This document shows, piece by piece, positions 1 to 12,060 of a stretch of 64,000 bases of DNA (position 1 is the stretch's first letter; each line of letters begins with the position of its first letter). Below the pieces are notes generated by a model, which did no database searches, was not told the DNA's origin, and was given only the letters and a program-made list of their open reading frames with translations. Source of the DNA: Ashinkailepas kermadecensis. Taxonomy: Eukaryota; Arthropoda; Thecostraca; Neolepadidae. The stretch is taken from the NCBI GenBank assembly GCA_034440615.1, contig JAOTOM010004020.1, forward strand, positions 62,001 to 126,000. The letters are read 5' to 3'. A program made the position numbers and the translations under genes.

Positions 1-282
1 TGGCACAGACAGGGTCCGAGAAGGTGCATTAGATGGCCGTTCCAGCTGTACTGGCACAGCCGGAAGCTGCTCAGTGGGAAATCAGGCTCCGTGGTCACCA
101 GCTTGTGTTGGAGGCTGGCTGTACCACCTCTTAGCAATGCTTAGTTTAACTTGGCATAGTAAACATCAGTCTCTAATTTTGCAAAGCTTTTATATTGCGA
201 AACGATTCCAGGTTTTCAGTGCAATTCAACTTGCCGATAACCATCGACAGAACTTATCCCTAACGAGGTTCCATAAATATGA

Positions 283-314
<32 letters not shown>

Positions 315-370
315 GAATAACGATGATTGGCGAGTAAATACAACAAATTAACAGGAGATGACCTCCATTG
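1..370. other. Gene-free flank with short TA repeat
   Basis: No gene seen. A short (TA)n tract lies at 283-314, and the open frame running into it is not credible. The part next to the Penelope-like fragment may be that element's untranslated or terminal region, but I cannot set a boundary. Confidence 0.5.
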
Positions 371-412
371 TATAAACGTTTCCACCTCAAGGGTCTTCTT
401 CAGTATACAAGT
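371..412 (-). ncRNA. Hammerhead-like motif beside Penelope-like element
   Basis: Read on the minus strand this stretch has TTGTAT, then CTGAAGA (fits the hammerhead core CUGANGA), a short ACC/GGT stem with a small loop, then GAAAC, and then ATACAA, which pairs perfectly with TTGTAT as stem I. Hammerhead motifs with very short stem III are known from the terminal repeats of Penelope-like elements, and this one sits about 80 bp beyond the 3' end of such an element in the same orientation. Stem III and the cleavage-site nucleotides cannot be assigned cleanly, so activity is doubtful. It may be a decayed copy. Confidence 0.4.
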
Positions 413-484
413 ACAAAATCAGAGAATATCCAAGTAACTTCGAGTCGAATTATCGTTAAAAGCACGTGATGTTTCACGGTCGGC

Positions 485-1132
485 GTTTCGCGGTTGTTAA
501 CGTCGCTGCAGGATTTTCCCAATTGACAAATCATGCTCTCGAATTCATTGTATTGTGTGTAATTATGCATGTAGCCTCTGATATCTTTCTGGCCCGTTTG
601 TTTACATTGTTTACTAGAACATTAACCTTGGTCCAATTGGGCAGATTTTTATCTTCGTCAATATGCGAAGAAGTTGCGTTATATTGTCTGTGGTACCGCA
701 CGTCGCGTCTGTGTACTTTAATTCTTGTCTGAACCCCCTCCCTGTTTTCTCACATTCCTCTTTTGACATCCAAAACACGGGATTTCATACACAACACTGT
801 CTTCTGAGCAACGGTCGGTTCTGGGTCTTGCCATCATGTCTCCTACTTTCGTTCCAGAACTGATGGCAACTTTAATTTCGGCTCTTTCTAAGTGTTTGGC
901 CATTGTGAACGCATGTCTTGAGAACGGGATTGTATAGAAACCTGTCTGGTTTCGATGTTATTTCTCATACTTCTTTGTTTCTTTTCTTGATTTCCTGGGC
1001 CTTCTTCTTGAGCTTCACTAGCCAGCCTCTTGGATATTTTAGCTTACTAAAAGTGGAATAAACATGGTCAATTTCTTCAGGCAGGTAGACTTCGCTGCAC
1101 ATTCTGAATGTTCTTAGGAAGAACCCAATTGC
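485..1132 (-). pseudogene. Penelope-like element, C-terminal ORF fragment with GIY-YIG domain
   Basis: Decayed end of a Penelope-like retroelement (reverse transcriptase plus GIY-YIG endonuclease). Reading 1132 to about 530 on the minus strand and allowing frameshifts gives, in family order: FLRTFRMCSEVYLPEEIDHV (end of the RT/linker), a lysine-rich stretch, then a frame from 903 with SGTKVGDMMARP and VVYEIPCFGC, the conserved lead into the GIY-YIG core. The frame then breaks where the YIG strand should be. It resumes as GVQTRIKVHRRDVRYH, NLPNWTKVNVLVNN and KISEATCIITHNTMNSR, matching the C-terminal part of the domain. Frameshifts and stops make it non-functional. The RT palm is absent. Family assignment is by motif order read by eye. 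Confidence 0.8.
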
Positions 1133-1366
1133 CCAATTACAGAAGGTTGACGGAGGGGTGGGAGAGGGTTGACGAGAAAGTTATTTGGCCGTGTACCGTC
1201 GTAAGCCTACTCTTGTCGAAAAGTACCGAGGGAACTTTACGGTGTGGGCCAGGATATAATTGTCCTCACTGCCTAGCAACGCTGACTGCCACGTGTTACT
1301 TGTTAGCCGTGGTAAGTAGCAGCATGCTTTCATGCAGGGTGTGAAGTTATTACGGTGTTTGCGATT
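1133..1366. other. No feature seen
   Basis: Ordinary mixed-composition DNA between the Penelope-like fragment and a set of diverged repeat modules. Open frames here overlap on both strands and have no recognisable content. Confidence 0.4.
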
Positions 1367-1620
1367 CGGCTTATCTACGTCCGGTGTACCTTTGGGTAAC
1401 TGTTTTGCGTTGTGGATTGCAAGGCGAATTGGCTCATCTACGTCCGATGGCACCTCTGGGTAATAGCTTTATGCTATGCAATTTTTTTTTAAAGCAAGTC
1501 GGCTCATTTATGTCCGACGACACCTAGCGGTGTCGTCGGACATAAATGACGACGACACCGCTAGGTAGCCTTTACTTTGAATGCGAGAACGAATCGGCTC
1601 ATGTGAGTCCAATGCCATTC
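1367..1620. repeat. Diverged direct modules containing a 44-bp hairpin
   Basis: Four imperfect modules start with a form of GGCTCATCTACGTCCGATG at about 1367, 1431, 1501 and 1592. The third carries a perfect inverted repeat at 1505-1548: CATTTATGTCCGACGACACC, loop TAGC, then its exact complement. The following bases (to about 1566) repeat GACGACACCGCTAG, so a second, overlapping pairing is possible. Function unknown; it could be a remnant of a mobile element end. Confidence 0.7.
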
Positions 1621-2224
1621 GTGGACGGCTCTTAACGTTGCTCCTATGAGTATATGCGTGAGCAAAGAGCATTCACCGCGTGTTGGAGGGCGTGTTGAAG
1701 TGCGTACTGGTGGTGTGTTGTTGCAATGCTCCTGCTTGTTTGGTGGTGTACAGGTAGTGAAATAGTAATTGGATACGTTCTGGGTGGTTGCCACCCAGAA
1801 GCAATGAAAGCGAGAGGGTGATGCCCTCTTTTCGACAGGTCTTGAGTGGTTGTCTTTGGGCGTCAAAGCTGCAACAGTGAGACGCTTGCAATAACACCGT
1901 GCATTTTACCCCGCGCAAACTTCGCGCCATTAGTTTTCGCGCCGGTTTCAGGAACGCTAGATTCGCGCCCGAATAGGTTGTTACCGTGTCATGCAGTGTT
2001 GAAACGGCACTCGAATTGGTCTCCGTTAGCACCCATCAATAGCGATCCCCCCCCTCCGCCCCCCCACTCCCCTCCCCCCCCACACACACACATGCACTAG
2101 TTGGAGGGCCCCGTCTCCCGTCTCACATCCTTGGTCTTCTCTCCATGCAGGCGCCCTGCTCTGTCTGCCGCCTCGATTGCCATGCCTGCCGTAGCTCCCC
2201 GCCGGCCAATGGAAAAGGCCCTCT
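1621..2224. other. No gene; C-rich tract at 2047-2083
   Basis: Single-copy sequence with a cytosine-rich run followed by a short CA repeat at about 2047-2094. No coding signal. Confidence 0.4.
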
Positions 2225-2675
2225 CCCCTGCCGTCTCAGACATCAATGGCTGCCTGGAGAGGCACTCTCCCCTGCCGTCTCGGACATCAATGGGTGCTGG
2301 GAGAAGGCTTTTTCGTCTCGGACATCCTGCTACTGGGAGAGGCCTTCCCCTGCCGTCTCGGACATCCATGGCTACTGGGAGAGGCGTTCGCTCCTACTGT
2401 CTCGACATCAATGGCTATTGGGAAAGGCCTTCTCCCCTGCCGTCTCGGACATCAATGGCTACTGGGAGGGGCGTTCGCTCCTGCCGTCTCGGATATCAAT
2501 GACTACTAGGAGAGACGTTCGGTCGCTTCGGACATCAATGACCACCGTCACTCCCCACCGGCTTCTGGGAGAAACGTTCGCTCATACTGCCTCGGACATC
2601 AATGACTACCGTCACTCCCAGCTGGCTACTGGGGGAGGCGCTCGCTCATACTGCCTCGAACATCAATGGCACCGC
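2225..2675 (+). repeat. 44-bp minisatellite
   Basis: About ten units of roughly 44 bp keyed on GGACATCAATGGCTACTGGG. Spacing between successive GACATC motifs is 44, 37, 40, 44, 44 and 44 bp, then it loosens (39-63 bp). Open frames across it on both strands are repeat artefacts. Confidence 0.9.
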
Positions 2676-3947
2676 GCACCCATTAATAAAGCCGCTCCAT
2701 TAATTGATCGGCCCATTAAGTATTGGCGTCCGCCTGTGGTGGCTTGGAATGCTCTGTGAGGTGTTACCTCCGGGTATGGGGTGCGGTTGCACCATCTCAC
2801 TGCAGGTGAAGACCCACAAGCGGTTCTTCTTCTGATGAGAAGAAAACATTTAATAAAATAGCACGAGCTGCAAGCACCGGGGCAGTTATGGGGGCATGCG
2901 AGTCGTGGGTGTTGCTAGGTATTGAATTGGGTTAGCAATTGTTATTGTGAGGCTAAGTTATGCATGAGAATGTAGTGAATATGGTGCAGACCAAGGAAAG
3001 CATAGAAGAGCGGCGTCGTATGCCGCCGAACCAGCTGGGCTTCAGCGACAACTCGTTGCAAGGACTTACGTTTCATGAGGTCAGATACAGCATCATAGAG
3101 CGGATGGATGTAGCATGACGCTAAGCATAAAATAGTGATGACAAGTAGCCGCAGTTGTAGTCATAGTTTCGATAGCAAATCAACTTTTCCGTTCGATGCT
3201 GCTGAAATTTGACAAATTCAACCAATAAACGCCGGCAATTACCAATCAATTCACCTGCCTCCCACCCCCCCCCTCCCCCCATCTCCCAATACTTCTCCAT
3301 AGGAGCTCAGATTCCGGCTGTCAAATAGCTATTGAGGAATGCCAGGATGCCAGGATGCCAGGTTGCCAGGCTGCAGACTATCGCTATTGATGCAATCATA
3401 GCCGATATCTCGTGCCTTTGATTGGCTGTGTGCTTCTTGTCCTCCTGTTTGGATGGACAGTGCACGCATGATAGCTTGAGATGTGTCTGGGGTGGATACA
3501 GGAGGCTATTGGGGAGTGTGTTCCCCCATGGAAAGTTGGTGCTACCTGACCGGAAAAGGGTCTTTCGGGAAGGCTCGAGTCTGCCCCACCCACTGTCAAC
3601 GGATTTTTAAGCCAAAAGCATTTCAGAGGAACCGGCGTCCCTTTAATATGCTTGAGAGCACCCCAACTCCCCGCCCAACGTATTGTTCCGCCGAAGGCGC
3701 CCATGCAAGGAGATGTTTCCCATGAACACTCTTGGATTCGCCCCTGAGATATGTATGTAGTTATTTCACATCGGAAATGTCATATTATGCTCTCGTTTTT
3801 CTTGTGTTAGTGCTTCTGATTGAAAATGTTTCATCAATCGCTGTCTGTACAGGGGACTTGAGCACTGCCAAATGCCAGGACCAGTGAGCAGGAACAGGAC
3901 AGGGGTAAGTTTGGGACATAACACTGAGGAAACGAACGTCATACGGA
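2676..3947. other. No gene seen; small repeats
   Basis: Mixed single-copy DNA. Contains a C-rich run near 3263-3280 and a short tandem of ATGCCAGG-like units at 3338-3372. Overlapping frames near 3400-3720 on both strands have no recognisable domains. Confidence 0.4.
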
Positions 3948-4262
3948 CCGGGGAAGGGAACCGGGGAAGGGAACCGGGGAATGGAACCGGGGAAGGGAAC
4001 CGGGGAAGGGAACCGGGGAAGGGAACCTGGGAAGGGAACCTGGGAAGGGAACCTGGGAAGGGAACCGGGGAAGGGAACTGGGGAAGGGAACTGGGGAAGG
4101 GGACCGGGAAAGAGGAGACCGTAAAAGGGGGCCGGAGAAGGGGACCGGAGAAGGCAACCGGAAAAAGGGACCGGTGAACCGGACCGGAAAAAGGGACCGG
4201 GGAACCGGACCGGGGAACCTGACCGGGGAACCGGACCTGGGAAAGGACTGGGAAAAGGAGAG
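3948..4262 (+). repeat. 13-bp purine-rich minisatellite
   Basis: Unit GGGGAAGGGAACC, regular from 3948 to about 4110, then degenerating into GGACCGG/GGAAAAGG variants up to 4262. The strand is almost purely purine plus C pairs. Proline/serine-rich open frames on the minus strand are artefacts. Confidence 0.9.
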
Positions 4263-4320
4263 ACAAGATCAGAGAACGGTAGGAAGGTTGTGACCAGAAA
4301 ACAACACCAAACACTGGAAG

Positions 4321-4405
4321 CCATGTCAGGTCAGGTCAGATTAGGTCAGGTTAGGTAAGGTTACGTCAAGTTACATCAGGTTAGGCTAGGTTAGGTTAGA
4401 CTCAC
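4321..4405 (+). repeat. Degenerate GGTCA/GGTTA pentamer tract
   Basis: Pentamers GGTCA and GGTTA alternate with single changes (CAGGTCAGGTCAG, then GGTTAGGTTAG). It resembles decayed TTAGG-type repeats or nuclear-receptor half-sites, but neither role is shown. A looser tract of the same kind lies at 57370-57660. Confidence 0.65.
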
Positions 4406-4546
4406 TCGGGTTAAGCTTGGTTATATCTGTTTTGTGGCTAACCGTAGTTGCAATGCTAGGTTCGTCCCGTCTGTCCAGGTGTCCAGATGAGGCTATGCCG
4501 GAGCTGCGGCAGGTCAACAACACTGGGATGCATAGTTCTTTCTCAC

Positions 4547-4547
4547 C

Positions 4548-4592
<45 letters not shown>
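4547..4592 (+). repeat. Poly-C followed by (CT)n
   Basis: A run of cytosines followed by CT dinucleotides with one TT interruption. Confidence 0.85.
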
Positions 4593-4669
4593 CAGAGCGT
4601 CGAGTGCCAGTGAGCTGCTGTCGGCTTGGCAACAGGAGGGTCCGGGGCGCCAACCCCCTCCCCTCCCTA

Positions 4670-4890
4670 ACTGGTGGCGACCGGTGCGGTGCTGGCATAA
4701 ATATAAATATCACCCCATCTACCACTAAATAGAAGTCAAAACAAGATTATCCGACCAGAAATATTTGCCCACCATGTTGTTTAATACATTCAATGAGGGA
4801 CTTCCTACAACATCAGCAGACAGCCAATTCCATTGATCAACCACTCTTCAACTAAAAACCTGTTGGCGCTTAACTGTCCTACACCTTAAC
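4670..4890 (-). mobile_element. CR1-type LINE, 3' ORF fragment (copy 1)
   Basis: On the minus strand, near 4840-4760, the sequence encodes RVVDQWNWLSADVVGSPSLN. This matches the extreme C-terminus of the ORF2 reverse transcriptase in CR1/Jockey-like non-LTR retrotransposons, where the usual form is VV.WN.LP..VV.APS.N.FK.RLD. DNA similarity to the copy at 16.35-16.53 kb is obvious by eye (shared ATGAGGGACT and TCCATTG.TCAACCAC). It is 5'-truncated and lacks the 8-bp tail seen in copy 2. Dead fragment. Confidence 0.75.
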
Positions 4891-5130
4891 TTGTCCAACC
4901 TGAATTGATGGACTCCAAATCGCCCGATGGGCGATGATCGGCAGGGTACACAACAGGGTCGGATTTCTGAGGCACACACACACACACCGCCGCGCAGAAC
5001 AACTCAACACCCATCCGCTCGTGATAATGGCATTTAGTGATCATAAATTCCGAGTGCATCATGGCGATGGAAGTAATTGCCACTGCATCGGAGGGCGGTG
5101 GTTAACGGTACGAGTATGCGAGCCCATCAT

Positions 5131-6103
<973 letters not shown>

Positions 6104-7960
6104 CATTTACCACTGGACATCACACAGCACGGGCAGGGACCGTCCATTTACCAGCTGGACATCACACAGCACGGGCAGGGACCGTCCATTTACCAGCTGG
6201 ACATCACACAGCACGGGCAGGGACCGTCCATTTACCAGCTGGACATCACACAGCACGGGCAGGGACCGTCCATTTACCAGCTGGACATCACACAGCACGG
6301 GCAGGGACCGTCCATTTACCAGCTGGACATCACACAGCACGGGCAGGGACCGTCCATTTACCAGCTGGACATCACACAGCACGGGCAGGGACCGTCCATT
6401 TACCACTGGACATCACACAGCACGGGCAGGGACCGTACATTTACCAGCTGGACATCACACAGCACGGGCAGGAACCGTCCATTTACCACTGGACATCACA
6501 CAGCACGGGCAGGGACCGTACATTTACCAGCTGGACATCACACAGCACGGGCAGGGACCGTCCATTTACCACTGGACATCACACAGCACGGGCAGGGACC
6601 GTCCATTTACCAGCTGGACATCACACAGCACGGGCAGGGACCGTACATTTACCAGCTGGACATCACACAGCACGGGCAGGGACCGTCCATTTACCACTGG
6701 ACATCACACAGCACGGGCAGGGACCGTCCATTTACCAGCTGGACATCACACAGCACGGGCAGGGACCGTCCATTTACCAGCTGGACATCACACAGCACGG
6801 GCAGGGACCGTCCATTTACCAGCTGGACATCACACAGCACGGGCAGGGACCGTCCATTTACCACTGGACATCACACAGCACGGGCAGGGACCGTCCATTT
6901 ACCACTGGACATCACACAGCACGGGCAGGGGACCGTACATTTACCAGCTGGACATCACACAGCACGGGCAGGGACCGTCCATTTACCACTGGACATCACA
7001 CAGCACGGGCAGGGACCGTCCATTTACCAGCTGGACATCACACAGCACGGGCAGGGACCGTCCATTTACCAGCTGGACATCACACAGCACGGGCAGGGAC
7101 CGTCCATTTACCACTGGACATCACACAGCACGGGCAGGGACCGTCCATTTACCAGCTGGACATCACACAGCACGGGCAGGGACCGTCCATTTACCACTGG
7201 ACATCACACAGCACGGGCAGGGACCGTCCATTTACCAGCTGGACATCACACAGCACGGGCAGGGACCGTCCATTTACCACTGGACATCACACAGCACGGG
7301 CAGGGCCGTCCATTTACCAGCTGGACATCACACAGCACGGGCAGGGACCGTCCATTTACCAGCTGGACATCACACAGCACGGGCAGGGACCGTCCATTTA
7401 CCAGCTGGACATCACACAGCACGGGCAGGGACCGTCCATTTACCAGCTGGACATCACACAGCACGGGCAGGGACCGTCCATTTACCAGCTGGACATCACA
7501 CAGCACGGGCAGGGACCGTCCATTTACCAGCTGGACATCACACAGCACGGGCAGGGACCGTCCATTTACCAGCTGGACATCACACAGCACGGGCAGGGAC
7601 CGTCCATTTACCAGCTGGACATCACACAGCACGGGCAGGGACCGTCCATTTACCAGCTGGACATCACACAGCACGGGCAGGGACCGTCCATTTACCACTG
7701 GACATCACACAGCACGGGCAGGGACCGTCCATTTACCAGCTGGACATCACACAGCACGGGCAGGGACCGTCCATTTACCAGCTGGACATCACACAGCACG
7801 GGCAGGGACCGTCCATTTACCACTGGACATCACACAGCACGGGCAGGGACCGTCCATTTACCAGCTGGACATCACACAGCACGGGCAGGGACCGTCCATT
7901 TACCACTGGACATCACACAGCACGGGCAGGGACCGTCCATTTACCAGCTGGACAGCCCTC
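6104..7960 (+). repeat. 41/42-bp minisatellite (two unit types)
   Basis: About 45 units. Type A is 42 bp and starts CCAGCTGGACATCACACAGC. Type B is 41 bp, with CCACTGG in place of CCAGCTGG. A minor GTACAT variant replaces GTCCAT in some units. Units are otherwise almost identical, indicating recent homogenisation or expansion. The order is irregular: B, six A, a mixed middle section, a run of about eleven A starting near 7313, then mixed again. The 1-bp difference shifts the frame between threonine/glycine-, tryptophan/threonine- and aspartate/isoleucine-rich peptides, so an 833-codon frame exists without evidence of selection. Confidence 0.97.
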
Positions 7961-8013
7961 AGCACTGGCGGAGATCTTCCATTTACTAGCCGTAGCTGCT
8001 GGCCAGGTGACCA

Positions 8014-8224
8014 GACCCTGCAGACCCTGCAGATCCTGTAGACCCTGCAGACCCTGCAGATCCTGTAGACCCGGCAGATCCTGTAGACCCTGCAGACCCT
8101 GCAGACCAAGCAGACCCTGCAGACAAAGCAGACCCTGCAGACCCTGCAGACCAAGCAGACCCTGCAGACTAAGCAGACCCTGCAGACACAGCAGACCCTA
8201 CAGACCCTACAGACCCTGCAGACT
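8014..8224 (+). repeat. 9/12-bp minisatellite (AGACCCTGC)
   Basis: Units of AGACCCTGC and its 12-bp relatives with AGATCCTGT and AGACCAAGC variants. It follows the 41/42-bp array after about 50 bp of unique sequence. Confidence 0.9.
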
Positions 8225-8754
8225 GCCAACCCATCACGCAGTCGGATGGCCGTTAGCCTTTCTGGGAGCTGTTGGGTGGCGATCCGAAGGTGCCACCCTC
8301 TCTCGTGCTGATAGCCGAGGTGGTGTTGGACAGAGGCGTCGCTACCGTCCGGCAGATTGTTCTGCCGCCCAACCAGGTCGGCGGCGCTTTACGAGGACTT
8401 CGTGCCGAAGATCGATGGAAGTGCAGCGGTGGACGATAAAACTCGAACGCGATTGTTTCCGTCGTTATTGATGGCAAATAAGCAATGGCAGGAAGTTCTA
8501 AATGTGTTGAGCACACGCTGCAAGTACAATTCATTCACACGGTTGTGAGTTAACTGTGTTGGGCGCGGCGGGTGGGAATTGTCAGACGATCTGCAACAGA
8601 TTCTTCTCGACCATGAATCAGTCTGATGGCGTATTTAGAACTGCTTGCTTGCAGTGTGCATTGTTGCATGCTCGCGCAACGATTCGATGATCATGCTTCG
8701 GCGATCGAGGAGTGGCGGTTGCGCCTCCGTCCGGGCAATCCTGACCACCTGGTG
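8225..8754. other. No gene seen
   Basis: GC-moderate single-copy DNA with overlapping short frames on both strands. None is recognisable. Confidence 0.4.
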
Positions 8755-8922
8755 GTGCTGGTTGTTGGTTTTACGGCGCGTCGACTGCTGAGCACGTCGC
8801 GTCGCGTCGCCCGTCTGTGGCGCCGACTGGTCGCGGGCGAAGAGTGGCGACAGGTGGGACTCGAACCCACAGCCCTTCGGCTGGGAGACGGGCGCCTTAC
8901 TCCTAGGCTACCCGGCCCGCCC
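8755..8922 (-). mobile_element. tRNA-derived SINE, copy 1
   Basis: On the minus strand the head has an A-box-like TAGCCTAGGAGTAAGG and a perfect B box GGTTCGAGTCC (8858-8868) inside a complete T arm (GTGGG/CCCAC). The acceptor stem does not pair, so this is not a functional tRNA gene. After the head comes a body with CCGCGACCAGTCGGCG, then an AAC-rich tail (AAAACCAACAACCAGC). The same head-body order occurs at 42495-42659 (minus) and 56886-57042 (plus). Transcription would be by RNA polymerase III from the internal boxes. Family name unknown. Confidence 0.7.
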
Positions 8923-10898
8923 GGCCTCCTGTAGTGCGTCGGCCGCTGTGTATCGCTTCAGAGCTCCTCCTGCTGCAACAGCCGCAGTTTGGACGCCTCT
9001 TGTGGCCGATGGCGGTCCGAATGGGGATAACGCCCTCTCCTTTGCAAGGCTCCGTCTACGTTTCTGTAAATTATCCACACTGATAGCGAATAACATATAG
9101 AATAAATAATAAGACAGCGAATGGTGATAAGGCAAGAGCAGAGACGAATGAGAATGTCGGAACGTCGCTTGCTATATGATAATGCACGTGAACGGAAGCG
9201 AGCCGGCAGTTATTAGGACAGTGCTACCGCACGATCACCTTTACCAGGGTAATGAGCGAAACACTGCCGCCAGCTTTATTCACATGCAACGTTCGTGGGA
9301 GCATAAATCCGCCTTGCTTACCACCTCAAAGCTTTTATAGCCATCTGGATTAGAGTTATTTGATTTTATATCAGGTAGAGGCACATTATGTGCCTAAAAT
9401 ACACCATACAATCTCTAGCAGATGGCACTTTGCCTCAGCTAAAGATTTAGGGGGGAAAATACACCATGTTGTGGTGTGAGTAGAAATAGCATACTCATTT
9501 TACATTCATTGACCAGCCCACGATTGCGTTTCAGCAAAGTCAGGAGGTAGCCATGTTGCACCTAAGGACAACCTAAGCCATGTTATCGATACCGCTGATT
9601 CACATGCGCCTCATGTCCACAAGTTTTCTCTTCTCTTCAGCTGCACGTCATGCCCCGCGCTGGTCTGGTTTGAACCCGTGCAAAAGCTATTTCGATAAAC
9701 AGCAGCAACATCTGGAGTGCCACGCAGTACGGCAGTCCAGAGTCGGCACATCGAATGTCCCGCCGCTAGCAAGTACAGCATTTTCGGACTTGATCACTAA
9801 AGTAACTCTCGAAGAAAAATAGAATGTGTTTATCGTCTATTAATTATCACACGATCAATCTATATTAGTGGACTAATTAACTTTAAGGAGTCATCCCCGG
9901 GTCGCTATCATTGCTTAGAAACCTAGGGTTTCCTATACTGAAGCGCATGTGCGCAAGGATTTGCTCAAATATATGGTGAATGAACATAGCCTGAGGCGAT
10001 CCGGCGGGCGAGACGGCTGCCTTCTGAACCTAGCAACAAATATATAGATAATTTTTCAAGGTAGCCTCATGATGTTCAATTGACTATGCAAAATAAAGCT
10101 GATCGGAACCCACCGAAAGGTTCCATAGTTATTCTGCACAAAACCGCATAGGGAGACGTTCGATCCTCTACACTAGCGAGTGAGGCTTCAATTTGCTGCA
10201 CAAGCGAGGGCTGTTCAATAGTGCAGAGGCGAGCGCTGGCGAAGAGAAGTACGGCATAAAGCAGCTGGTAAGTGCACCATTTTTTTGGACAAGCCGATGC
10301 CCTGATGCGGAGTTACTTCATGCTCTGCCCCCCCCCCACTAGCACTACTACCCACCCTCAACGAGTGTGACTCGTGTGTCACCCCCCCCTCCTATCACCT
10401 CCTGGTCCATCGGCAGAACTGCGGGAGTACCCGAGGCCTGATGACAGGCAAAATGTGACTCAACTGCTGCCGAGCTGGCAATGCACGTGCTCTGGGACAA
10501 CGTCAGCAACAATATTAGTCTTCTAGTGCGTACTTTCGATATGTTCGCTGCCAAAAAGTTTTCAGAACACATTGGATGCATTCGTTCCTTTCCTGCTTCT
10601 TTGAACAGTGAGTACGTGATGCTCACGTGAGGTCGAGGCGCTCTCATGTGCCCCGAATGTTGTTATCCTACAGTCGGTAGGAAAACTGCTTAGGACGTAC
10701 AACTCCATCAATACGCACAAGCAATCGCATAGATATCTACCTCATTTGTCCAATGCTCTTTAGTTTGTCAAACGTTTCTTACCCGAGGCGCAACATCAAG
10801 CACAAGGTTTAAGCCAAATGCAATGTCAGATACATTGCAATCTTTTGTTTGCTACCCATCTGCAGATAGAGGTCGACAACCATGTTGCCCTTGAGAGA
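8923..10898. other. Long gene-free stretch
   Basis: No gene, RNA or transposon recognised. Small features: the perfect palindrome GGCACATTATGTGCC near 9382, and C runs near 10328-10337 and 10381-10389. Open frames of 80-100 codons are not supported by anything else. Confidence 0.4.
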
Positions 10899-11823
10899 CT
10901 GTGGTCGCGCCTGTCACACAGTGCCCGGTCAGTGACCACTCTCCAGCGCCCTTCACAGGCTGTGGTTGCGCCTGTCACACATTGCCCGATCAGTGTACAC
11001 TCTCCGACGCCCTTCACAGGCTGTGGTTGCGCCTGTCACACATTGCCCGGCCAGTGTACACTCTCCGACGCCCTTCACAGGCTGGGATCACGCCTGTAAA
11101 TTTTCACATTTTCGCCTGTCACACAGTGCCCGGTCAGTGTACACTCTCCGACGCCCTTCACAGGCCGGGGTCACGCCTGTCACACAGTGCACGGTCAGTG
11201 TACACTCTCCGACGCCCTTCACAGGCTGTGGTCGCGCCTGTCACACAGTGCACGGTCAGTGTACACTCTCCGACGCCCTTCACAGGCTGTGGTCGCGCCT
11301 GTCACACAGTGCACGGCCAGTGTACACTCTCCGACGCCCTTCACAGGCTGTGGTTGCGCCTGTCACACATTGCCCGGTCAGTGTACACTCTCCGACGCCC
11401 TTCACAGGCTGTGGTTGCGCCTGTCACACAGTGCACGGTCAGTGTACACTCTCCGACGCCCTTCACAGGCTGTGGTTGCGCCTGTCACGCATTGCCCGGT
11501 CAGTGTACACTCTCCAGCGCCCTTCACAGGCTGTGGTTGCGCCTGTCACACAGTGCACGGCCAGTGTACACTCTCCGACGCCCTTCACAGGCTGTGGTTG
11601 CGCCTGTCACACAGTGCACGGCCAGTGTGCACTCTCCGACGCCCTTCACAGGCTGTGGTTGCGCCTGTCACACAGTGCACGGCCAGTGTACACTCTCCGA
11701 CGCCCTTCACAGGCTGTGGTTGCGCCTGTCACACAGTGCACGGCCAGTGTACACTCTCCGACGCCCTTCACAGGCTGTGGTTGCGCCTGTCACAAAGTGC
11801 ACGGCCAGTGTACACTCTCCGGC
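10899..11823 (+). repeat. 61-bp minisatellite
   Basis: About fifteen units keyed on GCCTGTCACACAGTGCACGG and GACGCCCTTCACAGGCTGTG. One unit carries an insertion of AT-rich sequence at about 11093-11115. Variants CACATTGCCC and CACAGTGCAC alternate. As 61 is not a multiple of three, all three plus-strand frames stay open with rotating peptides; they are artefacts. Confidence 0.95.
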
Positions 11824-12060
11824 AGCGAACCATTGTCAAATATGCCATGAGGGCCCCGGCCAACGGCAAGAGAGCACTATCAAGGTGGAAACGAAATGCT
11901 AAATACCTACATTACAGCGCTCTCCGGCGATTTTATCTTTCTAAGGGCGTTCGAGGAGGATTAGATCCGCATAGCTAACACAAAATAGCTCTTTGAGATT
12001 GATCGTACATCAGATATTTGGCCAATCATCGACTCCGCGTAACAGATTCCGGGAGGTAAA
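11824..12060. other. No gene seen
   Basis: Single-copy sequence between the 61-bp array and the unrecognised open frame. A short frame runs out of the array into this region with no identifiable content. Confidence 0.35.

Noticed and set aside
4321..4405. Telomeric (TTAGG)n repeats
   Set aside because: Only a few GGTTA units are present, mixed with GGTCA and many changes. There is not enough to call an interstitial telomere.
8850..8922. Functional tRNA gene on the minus strand
   Set aside because: Good T arm and B box, but acceptor and anticodon stems do not form. The downstream body is shared with other SINE copies.
10899..11902. Three overlapping long frames over the 61-bp array
   Set aside because: All three phases stay open with rotated versions of the same peptide, the signature of a repeat whose unit is not a multiple of three.
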